From the NCBI RefSeq assembly GCF_015624485.1, contig NZ_CP061378.1, positions 6,014,001-6,078,000 on the forward strand: a DNA stretch of 64,000 bases, read 5' to 3'. The translations under genes were made by a program, and so were the position numbers. Each line of letters begins with the position of its first letter. The stretch's first letter is position 1. The notes below the pieces were generated by a model, which was not told the origin of the DNA, made no database searches, and was given only the letters and a program-made list of their open reading frames with translations. Shown one piece after another: positions 53,422 through 63,656 of the stretch. This DNA is from Bradyrhizobium genosp. L. GTDB lineage: Bacteria; Pseudomonadota; Alphaproteobacteria; Rhizobiales; Xanthobacteraceae.

Positions 53422-54012
53422 CTAGCGCAGTCCCCGCGCATGGACGTGGCGCGACGGCAGGCTGACTTCGGCCAGCCGCGCGGCGTCTTCCTCCTTGTCG
53501 ATCGCGACGTATTCGCCGTGCCAATAGGCCAGCGCGGCGGTGCGTTGCGACGACACCACGTCCAGCACGCGGCCGATCACGATCGCATGCGAGTACCGCT
53601 CGATGACCTCCTCGACCTCGCAGTCGAGCGCGGCGAGCGCATCGACCAGCAACGGAACGCCGGAGGCGCGCGTGGTCCATTCGGCCCCAGTGAAGCGCGC
53701 CGCCCCCTTCAGGCCGTCCTTGCCGGTGAAGCGCTCGGCGATCTCGACCTGATCGGCGGTCAGGATGTTGACGCCGAACACGCGATGGCGCGCGATCAGC
53801 GGCCAGGACGAGGCGGCACGGTTGATGCCGACGATCAGCGATGGCGGATCGACCGACAACGACGACACCGAGCTCACCGTCATCCCCGAAATCTCCGCAC
53901 CGCGGCCGGCGGTGATGACGCTGACGCCGCCGGTGAGGTGACGCATCGCGCCGCGGAATTCGCCGGCGGAGACCACGGGCTCGATCGCGACGTTGCGGAC
54001 GACGGGGTTCAT
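53422..54012 (-). CDS. Flavin reductase (HpaC/DIM6-type)
   Basis: A 196-residue FMN-binding split-barrel protein (TGGVSVITAG, ISGMTVSSVSSLSVDPPSLIVGIN, then ASSWPLI), the flavin-reductase-like family. It should supply reduced FMN to the SsuD monooxygenase encoded upstream in the same operon. It is not of the flavodoxin-like SsuE family, so it replaces SsuE. The start at 54012 lies 7 nt after the ssuB stop. Confidence 0.88.
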   Translation of the reverse strand: MNPVVRNVAIEPVVSAGEFRGAMRHLTGGVSVITAGRGAEISGMTVSSVSSLSVDPPSLIVGINRAASSWPLIARHRVFGVNILTADQVEIAERFTGKDGLKGAARFTGAEWTTRASGVPLLVDALAALDCEVEEVIERYSHAIVIGRVLDVVSSQRTAALAYWHGEYVAIDKEEDAARLAEVSLPSRHVHARGLR

Positions 54013-54019
54013 GACGGCC

Positions 54020-54871
54020 TCACAGCGTGTCTTCACTGCCTTCGAGCAGATGCTTCAGGATCTCGCCCTCCAGCGCGGCAAGCTCGGCCGAGCCGCGGCG
54101 GCGCGGCCGCGGCAGGTCGATCATGACATCCTGCGCGATGCGGCCGTCCTCGATGACCAGCACGCGGTCGGCGAGCGCGACCGCTTCGGCGACGTCATGG
54201 GTCACCAGGATCGCGGAAAAGCCCTGGTCGCGCCAGACCCGCTCGAGCAGCGCCTGCATCGATATCCGGGTCAGCGCATCGAGCGCGCCGAGCGGCTCGT
54301 CGAACGCCAGCACGCGCGGCTGGCTGACCAGCGCGCGCGCCAAGGCTACGCGCTGCTTCTGGCCGCCCGACAGCACCGAGGGCCACTGCGCCCGCTTGTC
54401 GCCGAGCCCGACCTCGACCAGCGCCTGCTCGGCGCGCGCCTGCGCATCGGCGGACGAACGCTCGCGGCCAAGCCCGACCTCGACGTTGGAGAGCACGCGC
54501 GCCCAGGGCAGCAGACGCGGCTCCTGGAACATGACGCGGATATCCTGCGCCCGCGGCGGTTCGCCAAAGGCGATGCTGCCCGCGGTCGGTTTCTCGAGAC
54601 CGGCGATCAGCCGCAACAGCGTGCTCTTGCCGCAGCCGGAACGACCGACGATGGCGACGAATTGACCGGCGGGAATATGCAGATCGATGCCGCGCAGCAC
54701 CTCATTGTCGCCGAACGATTTGCGTAAACTCCGGATGGTCAGCGACAGCCCGCGGGCGGCCGTCTCCGGCCCCCGGCGCAACTGCTCGGCCTCGGCGATG
54801 AAGTCGGCACGCGCGACCGGTTCGGCGTTGGCTGACTGGAAACGAAGCACTTCTTGCATTCTCATTCTCAC
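54020..54871 (-). CDS. ssuB: Aliphatic sulfonate ABC transporter ATPase SsuB
   Basis: A 283-residue ATPase with Walker [11 protein letters not shown]-loop FQEPRLLPW, signature LSGGQKQR, Walker B VLAFDEP and switch LVTHDVAEA. The short N-terminal extension (about 40 residues) is common in SsuB. GTG start at 54871 overlaps the ssuC stop; ATG codons at 54865 and 54859 are alternatives. Its position next to ssuD and ssuC specifies the sulfonate function. Confidence 0.88.
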   Translation of the reverse strand: MRMRMQEVLRFQSANAEPVARADFIAEAEQLRRGPETAARGLSLTIRSLRKSFGDNEVLRGIDLHIPAGQFVAIVGRSGCGKSTLLRLIAGLEKPTAGSIAFGEPPRAQDIRVMFQEPRLLPWARVLSNVEVGLGRERSSADAQARAEQALVEVGLGDKRAQWPSVLSGGQKQRVALARALVSQPRVLAFDEPLGALDALTRISMQALLERVWRDQGFSAILVTHDVAEAVALADRVLVIEDGRIAQDVMIDLPRPRRRGSAELAALEGEILKHLLEGSEDTL

Positions 54872-55674
54872 TTGTTCTGGAAGGCCGGATGCCAGGACAG
54901 GGTCAGCCGCTCCAGCGCCCGCGAGGCGCTGTCAGCGAGCTTGCCGAGCAGGGCGTAGATCAGGATCGAGAGCACGACGACGTCGATCAGCATGAACTCG
55001 CGCGCCTGCATCGCCATGTAGCCGAGGCCCGACGAGGCCGCGATGGTTTCGGCCACGATCAAGGTCAGCCACATGATGCCGAGCGCAAAGCGCAGGCCGA
55101 CGAAGATCGAGGGCAGCGCGCCGGGAAAGATCACGCGGCGGAACAGTTCGCCGTCGCTCATGCCGTAGATGCGGCCCATCTCGATCAGCTGCGGATCGAC
55201 GGTGCGGATGCCGTGCAGCGTGTTGAGATAGATCGGGAAGAATACGCCGAGCGCCACCAGAAACAGTTTGGCCTGCTCGTCGATGCCGAACCACAGGATG
55301 ACCAGCGGGATCAGCGCCAGATGCGGAATGTTGCGCACCATCTGCAGCGTGGTGTCGGTGAGCTTGGCCGACAGCTGCGAGAGGCCGTTGGCGAGACCGA
55401 AGGCGAAGCCGATGCTGCCGCCGATCAGGAAGCCGATCGAGGCGCGCCAGAAGCTGACCCAGATGTTCTTGATCAATTCACCCGACAGCAGCAGCTTCCA
55501 GCCCGCCAGCGCGACGTCGGTCGGCGCCGGCAGCACGCGCGACGGCACGAAGCCGGTCACGCAGGCGAGCTGCCAGATCAGGACGATCGCAAGCGGCACG
55601 ATCCAGGGGATCAGGCCGTCGACCTTGGGCAATTTCGGCGCGGTGACGCGCGGGAGAGAGTCGATCAAACTCAT
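54868..55674 (-). CDS. ssuC: Aliphatic sulfonate ABC transporter permease SsuC
   Basis: A 268-residue permease with about six helices ([20 protein letters not shown] is the first) and the docking region [21 protein letters not shown]. Start overlaps the ssuD stop by 4 bp. It serves one or both of the binding proteins encoded upstream. Confidence 0.9.
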   Translation of the reverse strand: MSLIDSLPRVTAPKLPKVDGLIPWIVPLAIVLIWQLACVTGFVPSRVLPAPTDVALAGWKLLLSGELIKNIWVSFWRASIGFLIGGSIGFAFGLANGLSQLSAKLTDTTLQMVRNIPHLALIPLVILWFGIDEQAKLFLVALGVFFPIYLNTLHGIRTVDPQLIEMGRIYGMSDGELFRRVIFPGALPSIFVGLRFALGIMWLTLIVAETIAASSGLGYMAMQAREFMLIDVVVLSILIYALLGKLADSASRALERLTLSWHPAFQNK

Positions 55675-56837
55675 GATTGCGATGCCTGTTTCTGCGGACG
55701 GTAGTCATTGCCGATGGTTTCACCGAACGGCCCGGTGTTGACGCGAATCGGCGTCACGTTGTTGCCGTGCCCGAGCGACAGCAGCGGGAACACCAGCTCG
55801 GCGAAGCGATAGGCCTCCTCGAGATGCGGATAGCCGGACATGATGAAGGTATCGACGCCGATGTCCTGATACTCCTTGATCCGCGCGGCAACGGTCTGGG
55901 GATCGCCGACCAGCGCCGTGCCGGCGCCGCCGCGCACCAGGCCGACGCCGGCCCACAGGTTCGGGCTGATCTCGAGCTGGTCGCGCCGGCCGCCATGGAG
56001 CTCTGCCATGCGCTGCTGGCCGACCGAATCCATCCGCGCGAAGATTTTTTGCGCGGCCGCGACCGTGTCGTCGGTCACGTACTGGATCAGCTCGTCGGCG
56101 GCCTTCCAGGCCTCCGCATTGGTCTCGCGCACGATCACGTGCAGGCGGATGCCGAATGACAGCTTGCGGCCGCGCTGCGCGGCCACCGCCCTCACCCGCG
56201 CGATCTTGTCGGCGACCTGCGCCGGCGGCTCGCCCCAGGTCAGATATTTGTCGACGGTATCGGCCGCGACGTCGATGCCGGCATCCGACGAGCCGCCGAA
56301 ATACAGCGGCGGACGCGGCGATTGCACCGGCTGGAACAGCAGCCGGCCGTCCTCGATCCGGATGTGTTCGCCGTCGGCGTTGACGGTCTTGCCGGCCAGC
56401 AGGTCGCTGTAGACGTTCAGGAACTCGCGCGTCACCGCGTAGCGCTCGTCATGACCCAAGAAAATGCCGTCCCCCCTGTTCTCGATCGGATCGCCGCCGG
56501 TCACGACGTTGATCAGGAGACGGCCGTTCGACAGCCGGTCCAGCGTCGCGGTCATGCGGGCGGCGACGGCAGGCGATTGCAGGCCGGGACGCACAGCCAC
56601 CAGATAGCGCAGCCGCTCGGTCCAGGGCGCGACGGCGGACGCCACCACCCAGGAGTCCTCGCAGCTTCGTCCCGTCGGCAGCAGCACGCCGTAATAGCCG
56701 AGCTGATCGGCGGCCTGCGCGATCTGACGCAGATAGTTGAAGTTCACTTCGCGGCCGCCGATCGACGTGCCGAGATAGCGGCTGTCGCCGTGGGTCGGCA
56801 GGAACCAGAGGATGTTGGCGTTGTCTGCGGTGCTCAC
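55671..56837 (-). CDS. ssuD: FMNH2-dependent alkanesulfonate monooxygenase SsuD
   Basis: A 388-residue flavin-dependent enzyme that cleaves C-S bonds of alkanesulfonates to release sulfite. Family hallmarks are present: [13 protein letters not shown], the Cys in GRSCEDSW, the Arg and His in [11 protein letters not shown] and the active-site Tyr in [11 protein letters not shown]. The GTG start at 56837 overlaps the binding-protein stop (GTGA); an ATG at 56852 is an alternative. Confidence 0.93.
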   Translation of the reverse strand: MSTADNANILWFLPTHGDSRYLGTSIGGREVNFNYLRQIAQAADQLGYYGVLLPTGRSCEDSWVVASAVAPWTERLRYLVAVRPGLQSPAVAARMTATLDRLSNGRLLINVVTGGDPIENRGDGIFLGHDERYAVTREFLNVYSDLLAGKTVNADGEHIRIEDGRLLFQPVQSPRPPLYFGGSSDAGIDVAADTVDKYLTWGEPPAQVADKIARVRAVAAQRGRKLSFGIRLHVIVRETNAEAWKAADELIQYVTDDTVAAAQKIFARMDSVGQQRMAELHGGRRDQLEISPNLWAGVGLVRGGAGTALVGDPQTVAARIKEYQDIGVDTFIMSGYPHLEEAYRFAELVFPLLSLGHGNNVTPIRVNTGPFGETIGNDYRPQKQASQS

Positions 56838-57787
56838 GTGCCCGGCCTCCATGCGACGTCGGAAATCTTGATGTGTTTGGGGATCAGGCCGAGCGCGAAG
56901 AATGAATCGGCCACCTGTTGTTGATCGGCGATGACCGCGTCGGTGACCGGCTTGATGCCGTAGGCCTGGCGCTTCAGCGCCACTTCCACCACCGGCACCG
57001 ACAGGCCGATGGTCGGGGCAAGCTGCTCGGCCACCGCGTGAATGTCGGACTTCGCCCAGTCATCGACCTCGCTCAACTGCGCCAGCACGAGATCAACGAT
57101 CTTGGGATCGCTCTGGAGGAATTTCTTCGAAGCGAAGTAGAACTGGTAATTCGCGACGATGCCGGTGCCGTCAGCGAGCGTGCGGGCGCCGGTCGCGGCT
57201 TCCGCCGCCGACTGGAACGGATCCCAGATCACCCAGGCATCGACCGCGCCGCGCTCGAACGCCGCGCGCGCGTCGGCGGGCGCGAGATAGGCCACTTCGA
57301 CGTCGGAATATTTGACGCCGGCCTGCTCCAGCGCCTTGACCAGGAGATAGTGGACGTTGGAGCCCTTGTTGAGCGCGACCTTCTTACCCTTCAGCTCGGC
57401 CACCGACTTGATCGGGCTGTCCTTCGGCACCAGGATCGCCTCGCCCTTCGGCGCGGCCGGCTCATAGGCGACATACTGGATCGGCGCGCCGGCGGCCTGC
57501 GCGAAGATCGGGGGCGCCTCGCCGGTGTTGCCGAAATCGATTGCACCGACATTGAGCGCTTCGAGCAGCGGCGGGCCGGACGGGAATTCGGTCCAGACGA
57601 CTTTGTAGCCGACCGCCTTCAGCTTCTCCTCGAGCGAGCCCTTGCTTTTGAGCAGCACCAGCTTGCCGTATTTCTGGAAACCGATGCGGACGACCTTGTC
57701 CTGCCCGTAGGAAGCGCCGACGGTCGCTGCGACCATGCCGACCGATAGCACCGCGTAGGCAATCCAGCGTCGAAACAAACGCGTCAT
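56834..57787 (-). CDS. ssuA: Sulfonate ABC binding protein SsuA
   Basis: A 317-residue periplasmic protein with a signal peptide (ends SYGQ). Opening [19 protein letters not shown] and [18 protein letters not shown] are SsuA hallmarks. It is directly coupled to ssuD. It shares clear sequence similarity with the adjacent upstream binding protein (57812-58762), from which it probably arose by duplication. Confidence 0.9.
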   Translation of the reverse strand: MTRLFRRWIAYAVLSVGMVAATVGASYGQDKVVRIGFQKYGKLVLLKSKGSLEEKLKAVGYKVVWTEFPSGPPLLEALNVGAIDFGNTGEAPPIFAQAAGAPIQYVAYEPAAPKGEAILVPKDSPIKSVAELKGKKVALNKGSNVHYLLVKALEQAGVKYSDVEVAYLAPADARAAFERGAVDAWVIWDPFQSAAEAATGARTLADGTGIVANYQFYFASKKFLQSDPKIVDLVLAQLSEVDDWAKSDIHAVAEQLAPTIGLSVPVVEVALKRQAYGIKPVTDAVIADQQQVADSFFALGLIPKHIKISDVAWRPGT

Positions 57788-57811
57788 GGGAACGTCCTCG
57801 ATGGGGGTGGA

Positions 57812-58762
57812 TCAGCTCTGGGGGTTGCGCCAGACGATGTCGCGGATCGCGATCTGCTTCGGGATCAGGCCGAGCTTGAAGAAGCGGTCGGCGACGCCCT
57901 GCTGGGTGGCGATGATGTCGTCGGTCACGGGCCCGACCTTGAACGCCGAACGGTTGGCCGCGATGGTCTGGATGTCCAGCGCGATGCCGGTGACCGCGCT
58001 GAGCGATTTCGCCACGTCTTCGCGATGCGCCTCAGCCCACGCCGCCGTCGATGTCGTGACGTCGATGATCTGCTGCAGCAGCTGGCCGTTGTTCTTCGCG
58101 AAGTCGCGGTTGGCGATGTAGAACGAGTTGCTCTTGGTGATCTCGTGCGCATTCACGAGGATGCGGCCGTTCTGCTTGGTCTCGCCGATCGCGAAATACG
58201 GATCCCAGATCGCCCATGCATCGATGCTGCCATTGGCGAAGGCCGGCCCCGCGTCCGGCGGCGTCAGATAGACCGGCGTGATGTCGGCGTAGGTCAGACC
58301 GGCCTTCTCCAGCGTCTGCACGGTGATGTTGTGCGCGCTCGATCCCTTGGTAAAGCCGATCCGCTTGCCCTTCAGCTCGGCGATGCTGCGGATCGGCGAA
58401 TTCTGCGGCACCAGGATGCCCTGGCCGTTGGTGATCGGCTGTCCTGCGGCATACACGATCGCAGCACCGGCAGCTTGCGCGAACACCGGCGGCGAATCGC
58501 CGACTGCGCCATAGTCGATGCTGCCGACGTTCATCGCCTCCATCATCGGCGGGCCCGAGGAGAACTCGACCCATTTCACGTCGATGCCCTGCGGCTTGAA
58601 ATGTTCTTCCAAGGTCGCGCGCTGCCGCGCGATGACGAGCACGCCGTTCTTCTGGTAGCCGATACGAATTTCCTTCACGCCGGCTTGCGCATGCGCGCGC
58701 TGAACCAGCGCAGCAGCTGCGGCTGTGCCGAGCGAGAATTTAAGGAACTCACGACGCTTCAT
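57812..58762 (-). CDS. Second SsuA-type sulfonate binding protein
   Basis: A 316-residue periplasmic protein with a twin-arginine-like leader (KRREFLKFSLGTAAAAALVQ, ending AHA). Motifs match its neighbour (RIGYQKNGVLVIARQR, SSGPPMMEAMNVGSIDYG, IAELKGKRIGF). It is first in the operon, 24 nt before ssuA. No second permease is present, so both binding proteins should feed SsuBC. A GGAGGT site precedes the ATG at 58762. Confidence 0.88.
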   Translation of the reverse strand: MKRREFLKFSLGTAAAAALVQRAHAQAGVKEIRIGYQKNGVLVIARQRATLEEHFKPQGIDVKWVEFSSGPPMMEAMNVGSIDYGAVGDSPPVFAQAAGAAIVYAAGQPITNGQGILVPQNSPIRSIAELKGKRIGFTKGSSAHNITVQTLEKAGLTYADITPVYLTPPDAGPAFANGSIDAWAIWDPYFAIGETKQNGRILVNAHEITKSNSFYIANRDFAKNNGQLLQQIIDVTTSTAAWAEAHREDVAKSLSAVTGIALDIQTIAANRSAFKVGPVTDDIIATQQGVADRFFKLGLIPKQIAIRDIVWRNPQS

Positions 58763-58863
58763 TCCAACGACCTCCTGACGATCGCGCGTTTTGCAGCGCA
58801 CGATCACGCGTTGTCAGGATGATGGGGGGCGCGAATGAAGCTGTCGAGCACCGCACAAAAATA

Positions 58864-58893
58864 GCGATGCCCGCACTTCGGTGCGGGCATCGC
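58864..58893 (-). terminator. Rho-independent terminator after the luciferase-like gene
   Basis: A 13-bp perfect stem with a tetraloop (gcgatgcccgcac-ttcg-gtgcgggcatcgc on the plus strand), followed on the minus strand by a T-rich run (TATTTTTG). It ends the 58978-60183 gene and separates it from the ssu operon. Confidence 0.88.
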
Positions 58894-58977
58894 GCGGGCC
58901 GTTTCTTTTAAGGCGTGGATCGCGTGTAGCGAATTATTTTCCTCACGGAAACGCGAGGCGGCTCGCACAAGAATCGA

Positions 58978-60183
58978 TCAGCCTGCGGCAGCGCTTTTGG
59001 TGCCGACATTGACCGCGAGCTTGCCATAGCGGTCGGTGAAGGCCTGAGTGTCGATCTCCTCGAGCTTGATCGCGCCTGACAGCACGCCCTGCTTCCATGC
59101 GTCATGCTCGGGATCGTGCTGGAACTCGGGCATCACTTTCCGGCCGAACAGCTCAAGCGACTCGCAGATATGCTCGTGCGTGTTCTTGCCGGCCTGGTTG
59201 AGCAGGATCACCTGGTCGATATGCGACGAGCGGAAGCGCCGCAACTTCTTGCGGATCGTCTCCGGCGAGCCGATCAGGCCGCCGCGCAATGCGGCCTCCT
59301 GCGCCTCCGGATTGTCGCGCTTCCACTTGTTGTACTCGTCCCACATGTTGACGGTGCCGGGCGCCGGCCGCTGCCGGTTCTGCGCCTGGCCGTAGTAGCG
59401 CAGCGCGAACTGGAAGAAGGTGGCACCGTCGGCACGCTTGCGGGCTTCCTCGTCGGTCTCGGCGCACATGAAGAACGAGACCAGCGCCATGTTCGGATTG
59501 ATCTCATAGTCGGCGAGCTTCTTCAGCCGCTTGGTGATCGCGTTGTAATAGGCGTGCACCCAGGCATGCGCCGCCTCGGCGCTGACGAACTGGAAGCCGA
59601 GCGCACCGAATCCGTTCTCGCCGGCACGCTCGATGGTCGGCAATTGCGAGCACGCCATCCACAGCGGCGGGTGCGGCTTCTGCACCGGCTTCGGCACCAC
59701 GTTGCGCAAGGGGATATCGAAATACTTGCCGTGATGCTCGGTGCCGACCTTGGTAAACATCGGGAAGATCGCGGCAACGGCTTCCTCGAACACCTCGCGC
59801 TTGGTCTCCATGTCGCGGCCGAACGGCGTCAGCTCGGTGATCGAGGCGCTCTCGCCCATGCCGAACTCGCAGCGGCCGTTGGAGAGCAGATCGAGCACCG
59901 CAACCCGCTCGGCGACACGGGCCGGATGGTTGGTGGTGAGCTGATAGATGCCGTGGCCGAGCCGGATCTTCTTGGTGCGCTGGCTGGCGGCGGCAAGGAA
60001 GGATTCCGGCGCCGGCGAGTGCGAATACTCCTCCAGGAAGTGGTGCTCGACGACCCAGGCGTAGTCGTAGCCGAGCCGGTCGGCGGTCTCCAGCTGCGTC
60101 AGCGCGTTCTGGTAGAGCCTGAGCTCGTCGCCGTCGGTCCAGGGGCGCGGCAGTTGCAGCTCGTAGAAGATGCCGAATTTCAT
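58978..60183 (-). CDS. Luciferase-like (LLM class) flavin-dependent monooxygenase
   Basis: A 401-residue bacterial-luciferase-type enzyme (MKFGIFYELQLPRPW, WVVEHHFLEEYSHSPAPE, GHGIYQLTTNHPARVAERVA, LDLLSNGR). It has no close relation to SsuD beyond the TIM-barrel family. Lying just upstream of the ssu operon, it may open another organosulfur substrate using reduced flavin from the operon's reductase, an inference. The start at 60183 begins the family N-terminus; it ends in a strong terminator. Confidence 0.88.
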   Translation of the reverse strand: MKFGIFYELQLPRPWTDGDELRLYQNALTQLETADRLGYDYAWVVEHHFLEEYSHSPAPESFLAAASQRTKKIRLGHGIYQLTTNHPARVAERVAVLDLLSNGRCEFGMGESASITELTPFGRDMETKREVFEEAVAAIFPMFTKVGTEHHGKYFDIPLRNVVPKPVQKPHPPLWMACSQLPTIERAGENGFGALGFQFVSAEAAHAWVHAYYNAITKRLKKLADYEINPNMALVSFFMCAETDEEARKRADGATFFQFALRYYGQAQNRQRPAPGTVNMWDEYNKWKRDNPEAQEAALRGGLIGSPETIRKKLRRFRSSHIDQVILLNQAGKNTHEHICESLELFGRKVMPEFQHDPEHDAWKQGVLSGAIKLEEIDTQAFTDRYGKLAVNVGTKSAAAG

Positions 60184-60395
60184 GGCGTCACTCCCAAAGG
60201 TCGCGTCCCCGCCTCCCATTTTTTGGACAGTCTAGTGCCGCCCCAACCCAAGTCTAGCCTTGGGGACGAAACTCCAATTCCGCGCAGCGGAAGCTGGCTT
60301 GATTGGAACGCATGAATGTTTAGCTTGTGCAGGTCTGAGTCGCGGCGTTATCGGTCGCGTGCTCGCCCCTCCGAAAGCCCCAAGACGATAGTCAC

Positions 60396-61505
60396 GTGAC
60401 CACCTTCACGCCGCACCAGGATTCCGCGCTGAACGCCGTCGCCGAATGGCTGAAGGCCAAGCCCGGCAAAAACGGCACGCCGCCGGTGTTCCGCCTGTTC
60501 GGCTATGCCGGAACCGGCAAGACCACGCTGGCGCGCCACATCGCCGAAGGCGTCGACGGCGAAGTCAAGTTCGCGGCCTTCACCGGCAAGGCGGCGCTGG
60601 TGATGCGCAACAAGGGCTGCGACAGCGCCTCCACCATCCACTCGCTGATCTATCGCGCCCGCGAATCCGGCGTCGAGCAGCCGAGCTTTGAATTGTGGGA
60701 CGACGCGCCGGCCTCCAAGGCCAAGCTGATCGTGATCGACGAATGCTCGATGGTCGATGCCGAGCTCGGCCGCGACCTGATGTCTTTCGACTGCCCGCTC
60801 TTGGTGCTCGGCGATCCCGCGCAATTGCCGCCGATCCAAGGCGGCGGCTTTTTCACCGACGCCGAGCCGGACGCGATGCTGACCGAGGTGCATCGCCAGG
60901 CGCAGGACGATCCGATCGTGCGGATGTCGATGGACATCCGCGAGGGCCGCGAGCTCGAGATCGGCCGCCATGGCGAGAGCGAGGTGGTGTCGCGCAAGGA
61001 GCTCGATCCGGATCGCGTGATGCGCGCCGACCAGGTGCTGGTCGGCCGCAACAACACCCGCCGCGCCTACAACATGCGGGTGCGGCAGCGGCAGAACATC
61101 GAGGATCCTTTGCCGGTGGCCGGCGACAAGCTGGTCTGCCTGCGCAACAACCGCAAGAAGGGCCTGTTCAACGGCGGGCTGTGGCGGGTCAAGGCGCGGG
61201 CGCAATCGAAATCCAGGATCATCACCATGCGCGTGATGCCGGACGAGGATTTTGGCCACAAGGTCACAAAAGTCTCGGTGCGCGGCGAATGTTTCGACGG
61301 CGGCATCGAGGGCATTCCGTGGGAGCAGCGCAAGCCCTATGACGAGTTCGATTACGGCTATGTACTGACGGTGCACAAGTCGCAGGGCTCGCAATGGGAC
61401 GACGTGGTGCTGTTCGACGAGAGCTTTGCGTTCCAGGACAGCCGCGCAAGGTGGTTGTATACGGGGATTACGCGGGCGGCGAAGCGGCTCAGCATCGTGG
61501 TGTGA
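60396..61505 (+). CDS. RecD/Dda-like superfamily 1 DNA helicase
   Basis: 369 residues. Walker A GYAGTGKTT (36-44), Walker B IVIDECSM (about 111-118), motif III GDPAQLPPI, the UvrD-type C-terminal motif VLTVHKSQGSQWDDVVLF and motif VI YTGITRAAKRL. It is shorter than RecD2 (no N-terminal extension) and resembles T4 Dda in size. Probably a 5'-3' helicase in repair or replication restart. GTG start. No recBC-type partners are nearby; the gene is monocistronic. Confidence 0.88.
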   Translation: MTTFTPHQDSALNAVAEWLKAKPGKNGTPPVFRLFGYAGTGKTTLARHIAEGVDGEVKFAAFTGKAALVMRNKGCDSASTIHSLIYRARESGVEQPSFELWDDAPASKAKLIVIDECSMVDAELGRDLMSFDCPLLVLGDPAQLPPIQGGGFFTDAEPDAMLTEVHRQAQDDPIVRMSMDIREGRELEIGRHGESEVVSRKELDPDRVMRADQVLVGRNNTRRAYNMRVRQRQNIEDPLPVAGDKLVCLRNNRKKGLFNGGLWRVKARAQSKSRIITMRVMPDEDFGHKVTKVSVRGECFDGGIEGIPWEQRKPYDEFDYGYVLTVHKSQGSQWDDVVLFDESFAFQDSRARWLYTGITRAAKRLSIVV

Positions 61506-61511
61506 GGCGTT

Positions 61512-61637
61512 CCCCGGATGCTGCGCAGCGCGAAGCGGTGCGCTGCTGGTCCGGGGTCCATGATCCCGGGTCGATGCGGCACCATGGGTCCCGGCGCTGC
61601 GGAGCGGCACTGCGTACCGCACCGCGTCCGGGACACA
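61512..61637. repeat. REP-like hairpin pair between convergent genes
   Basis: Two inverted-repeat units: ccccgga ... tccgggg (61512-61556, internal gcgcagc/gctgcgc) and gtcccgg ... ccgggac (about 61590-61637). They fill the gap between the helicase and the caspase-like gene and could terminate both transcripts. Confidence 0.65.
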
Positions 61638-61641
61638 GCGA

Positions 61642-63375
61642 CTATTTCCCCGCCACGAAATAGAAATCCTCACGTCCGGGCAGCGAGCCGTAGGTGAACG
61701 GCTGCTGCTTGTGCTTGGTCGCGGTCCAGACGTCGTCGCGGACGATGTCGAACAGTTTGCGCACCTCGACCTTCGGCTCCTTGATGTCGCGCGCCAGCGC
61801 CATCGCAAACGGCGAATTCGCGGCGTCGCCGTCGAGCGCGGTCTCGCCGTGCTTGGCGGCATAGACCACCATGAAGCCGGCTTCCGGCTCGATGTTGGAG
61901 AGGCCCTTGTTGACCAGCTTGAGCGCGATGGTGTGCTTCATGGTCTTCTCGAACGGATTGTCGCGGCAGGCATCCAGCATCACCAGGCGCAGCTTGCGCG
62001 CGCCCGACACGGCGGCGATCACCTGCTCGAGCGCGACCGCCTGGCTATCGGCATCATGGTCGCTGGCAAGTCTTGCGTCGGTCGGGATCAGATAGTTGAT
62101 GCCGCCGATCTCCATGCCGTGGCCGGCATAATAGATCACCGCCCAATCCGACTTCTCAGCCTCGGCGCCGAACGCGCGCAGCGCGGCGAAGAACCTGTCG
62201 CGGCCGAGATCCGCCTCCAGCGTCACCACGGCAAAGCCGAGGCTGCGAAAGGTCGACGCAACCAGCCTGGCGTCGCGCGGCGGGTTGTCGAGCGCGGGGA
62301 CGTTCTTGTAGGCGCCGTTGCCGACGATCAGCGCGACCTTGCGCGGCTCGGACGACGGCGCCGGCGCGGGCGACGTCCCCTTGGCGGATTTGGGCGGCAC
62401 AGGCGGTAGATTGGCGACGGACGGCGCCAGCGCCGCCAGTCGCTCCCTGGCGAATTTGCGCGCCACTCCGGTCTCGGTGTCGTCGACCAGCGTCAGCGCA
62501 ACGCTGGCCGAGCGATAGTCGGCACGGGCGGCATTGATATCGCCGCGCTTCTCGAACAATAGGCCGCGGCCGGCATGGCCGCGGATGTTGTTCGGCGCGG
62601 CCTTCAGCACCTCGTTGTATTCGGTGAGCGCGGCGGCGAGATCGCCCTTGCCGAAACGCGCATTGGCGCGGCTCACCAGCACGAAGACGTCCTTTGGCGC
62701 GGTCGCGAGTGCTGTGTTGCAATCCGCCAGCGCCTCGTCGAATTTCTTCATCTCGGTGTAGGTGATGCAGCGGAGCGAGAACACCCTTGGTCCGTCGGGC
62801 TTGAGCGTCAGGGCATCGCCGAAATCGACCAGCGCCGCGTCGTACTGCTTGAGCTGGGTCTCGACCCGGGCCCGGTTGTAGAGATGGATGTACTTCGCTT
62901 CGGCGAAGGAGGCGGTGTATCTGACCGCGAGATTGAAATCGGCGAGCGCACGCTGGAGCTCGCCGGTGCGCATGTAGATCAGGCCGCGGTTGTTGTAGGG
63001 ATTGGAATAGCGCGGGTTCAGCTCGATACAGCGCCCGAAATCGGCCATCGCATGCTGGTCGTCGCCCTTGTTGGAATAGGCGACGCCGCGCGAGTTGAGG
63101 TAGGAGACGTTGTCGGGGTCGGCGGATAGCGCGCCGCTGAAGGCTGCGATCGCGCCGTCATAGTCGCGCTTTTTGGCCAGCGTGTCGCCGCGATACCCGA
63201 AGGCTGCGGCCCGCGACTTGCCTGTGATCCTGTCGTCGGCGATGACGGTCTCGCAGGCCGCAAGCCGTGCGGTGGCCTCGGCCTCGCCGTTGCGGCAGGT
63301 GTCGATGTCGCCGGCCGCATGGGCGGCTCCGGCGAGCATGAGAACGGCAATCAACGAGAGCAGCAGACGTAGCAT
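61642..63375 (-). CDS. Exported TPR protein with C-terminal caspase-like domain
   Basis: 577 residues. Signal peptide (MLRLLLSLIAVLMLAGAAHA), about seven TPR units (about 50-310, e.g. YLNSRGVAYSNKGDDQHAMADF), a Pro-rich linker, then a C14/metacaspase-type domain opening RKVALIVGNGAYKNVPAL. The catalytic His is in YYAGHGME (about 419) and Cys in MLDACRDNPF (about 470). Both catalytic residues are present, so it should be an active Arg/Lys- or Asp-type protease in the periplasm. Substrate unknown. Start 63375 chosen for the signal peptide. Confidence 0.88.
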   Translation of the reverse strand: MLRLLLSLIAVLMLAGAAHAAGDIDTCRNGEAEATARLAACETVIADDRITGKSRAAAFGYRGDTLAKKRDYDGAIAAFSGALSADPDNVSYLNSRGVAYSNKGDDQHAMADFGRCIELNPRYSNPYNNRGLIYMRTGELQRALADFNLAVRYTASFAEAKYIHLYNRARVETQLKQYDAALVDFGDALTLKPDGPRVFSLRCITYTEMKKFDEALADCNTALATAPKDVFVLVSRANARFGKGDLAAALTEYNEVLKAAPNNIRGHAGRGLLFEKRGDINAARADYRSASVALTLVDDTETGVARKFARERLAALAPSVANLPPVPPKSAKGTSPAPAPSSEPRKVALIVGNGAYKNVPALDNPPRDARLVASTFRSLGFAVVTLEADLGRDRFFAALRAFGAEAEKSDWAVIYYAGHGMEIGGINYLIPTDARLASDHDADSQAVALEQVIAAVSGARKLRLVMLDACRDNPFEKTMKHTIALKLVNKGLSNIEPEAGFMVVYAAKHGETALDGDAANSPFAMALARDIKEPKVEVRKLFDIVRDDVWTATKHKQQPFTYGSLPGREDFYFVAGK

Positions 63376-63656
63376 CCGAGCGAGGCCCCCAAGCTGATAA
63401 GTCGCGCCCTCCCGGTCGCGGTTCACAGATGCAAGGACGGGTCGATTCCGGTCAAGTGCGGCCCGAACGGCGCCATGGATGTCTGCCTAAGCCATTGCAG
63501 ACCCGTCGAAATCCTTCACGAAACCGTGTGGGCTTAGGCGTAACAAAACACCCCCTCGCTCGTATCTTGGGGCATCGGAGCAGCTCGGCGCGATTTGCGA
63601 ATGCCGGCTCCCGCTCTAGACTGGCCCCCAAACAGCGTTTCCCACGAGGACCTCCA

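Noticed and set aside
53213..53425. A 70-codon ORF in the intergenic gap
   Set aside because: No ribosome site, no family, odd composition.
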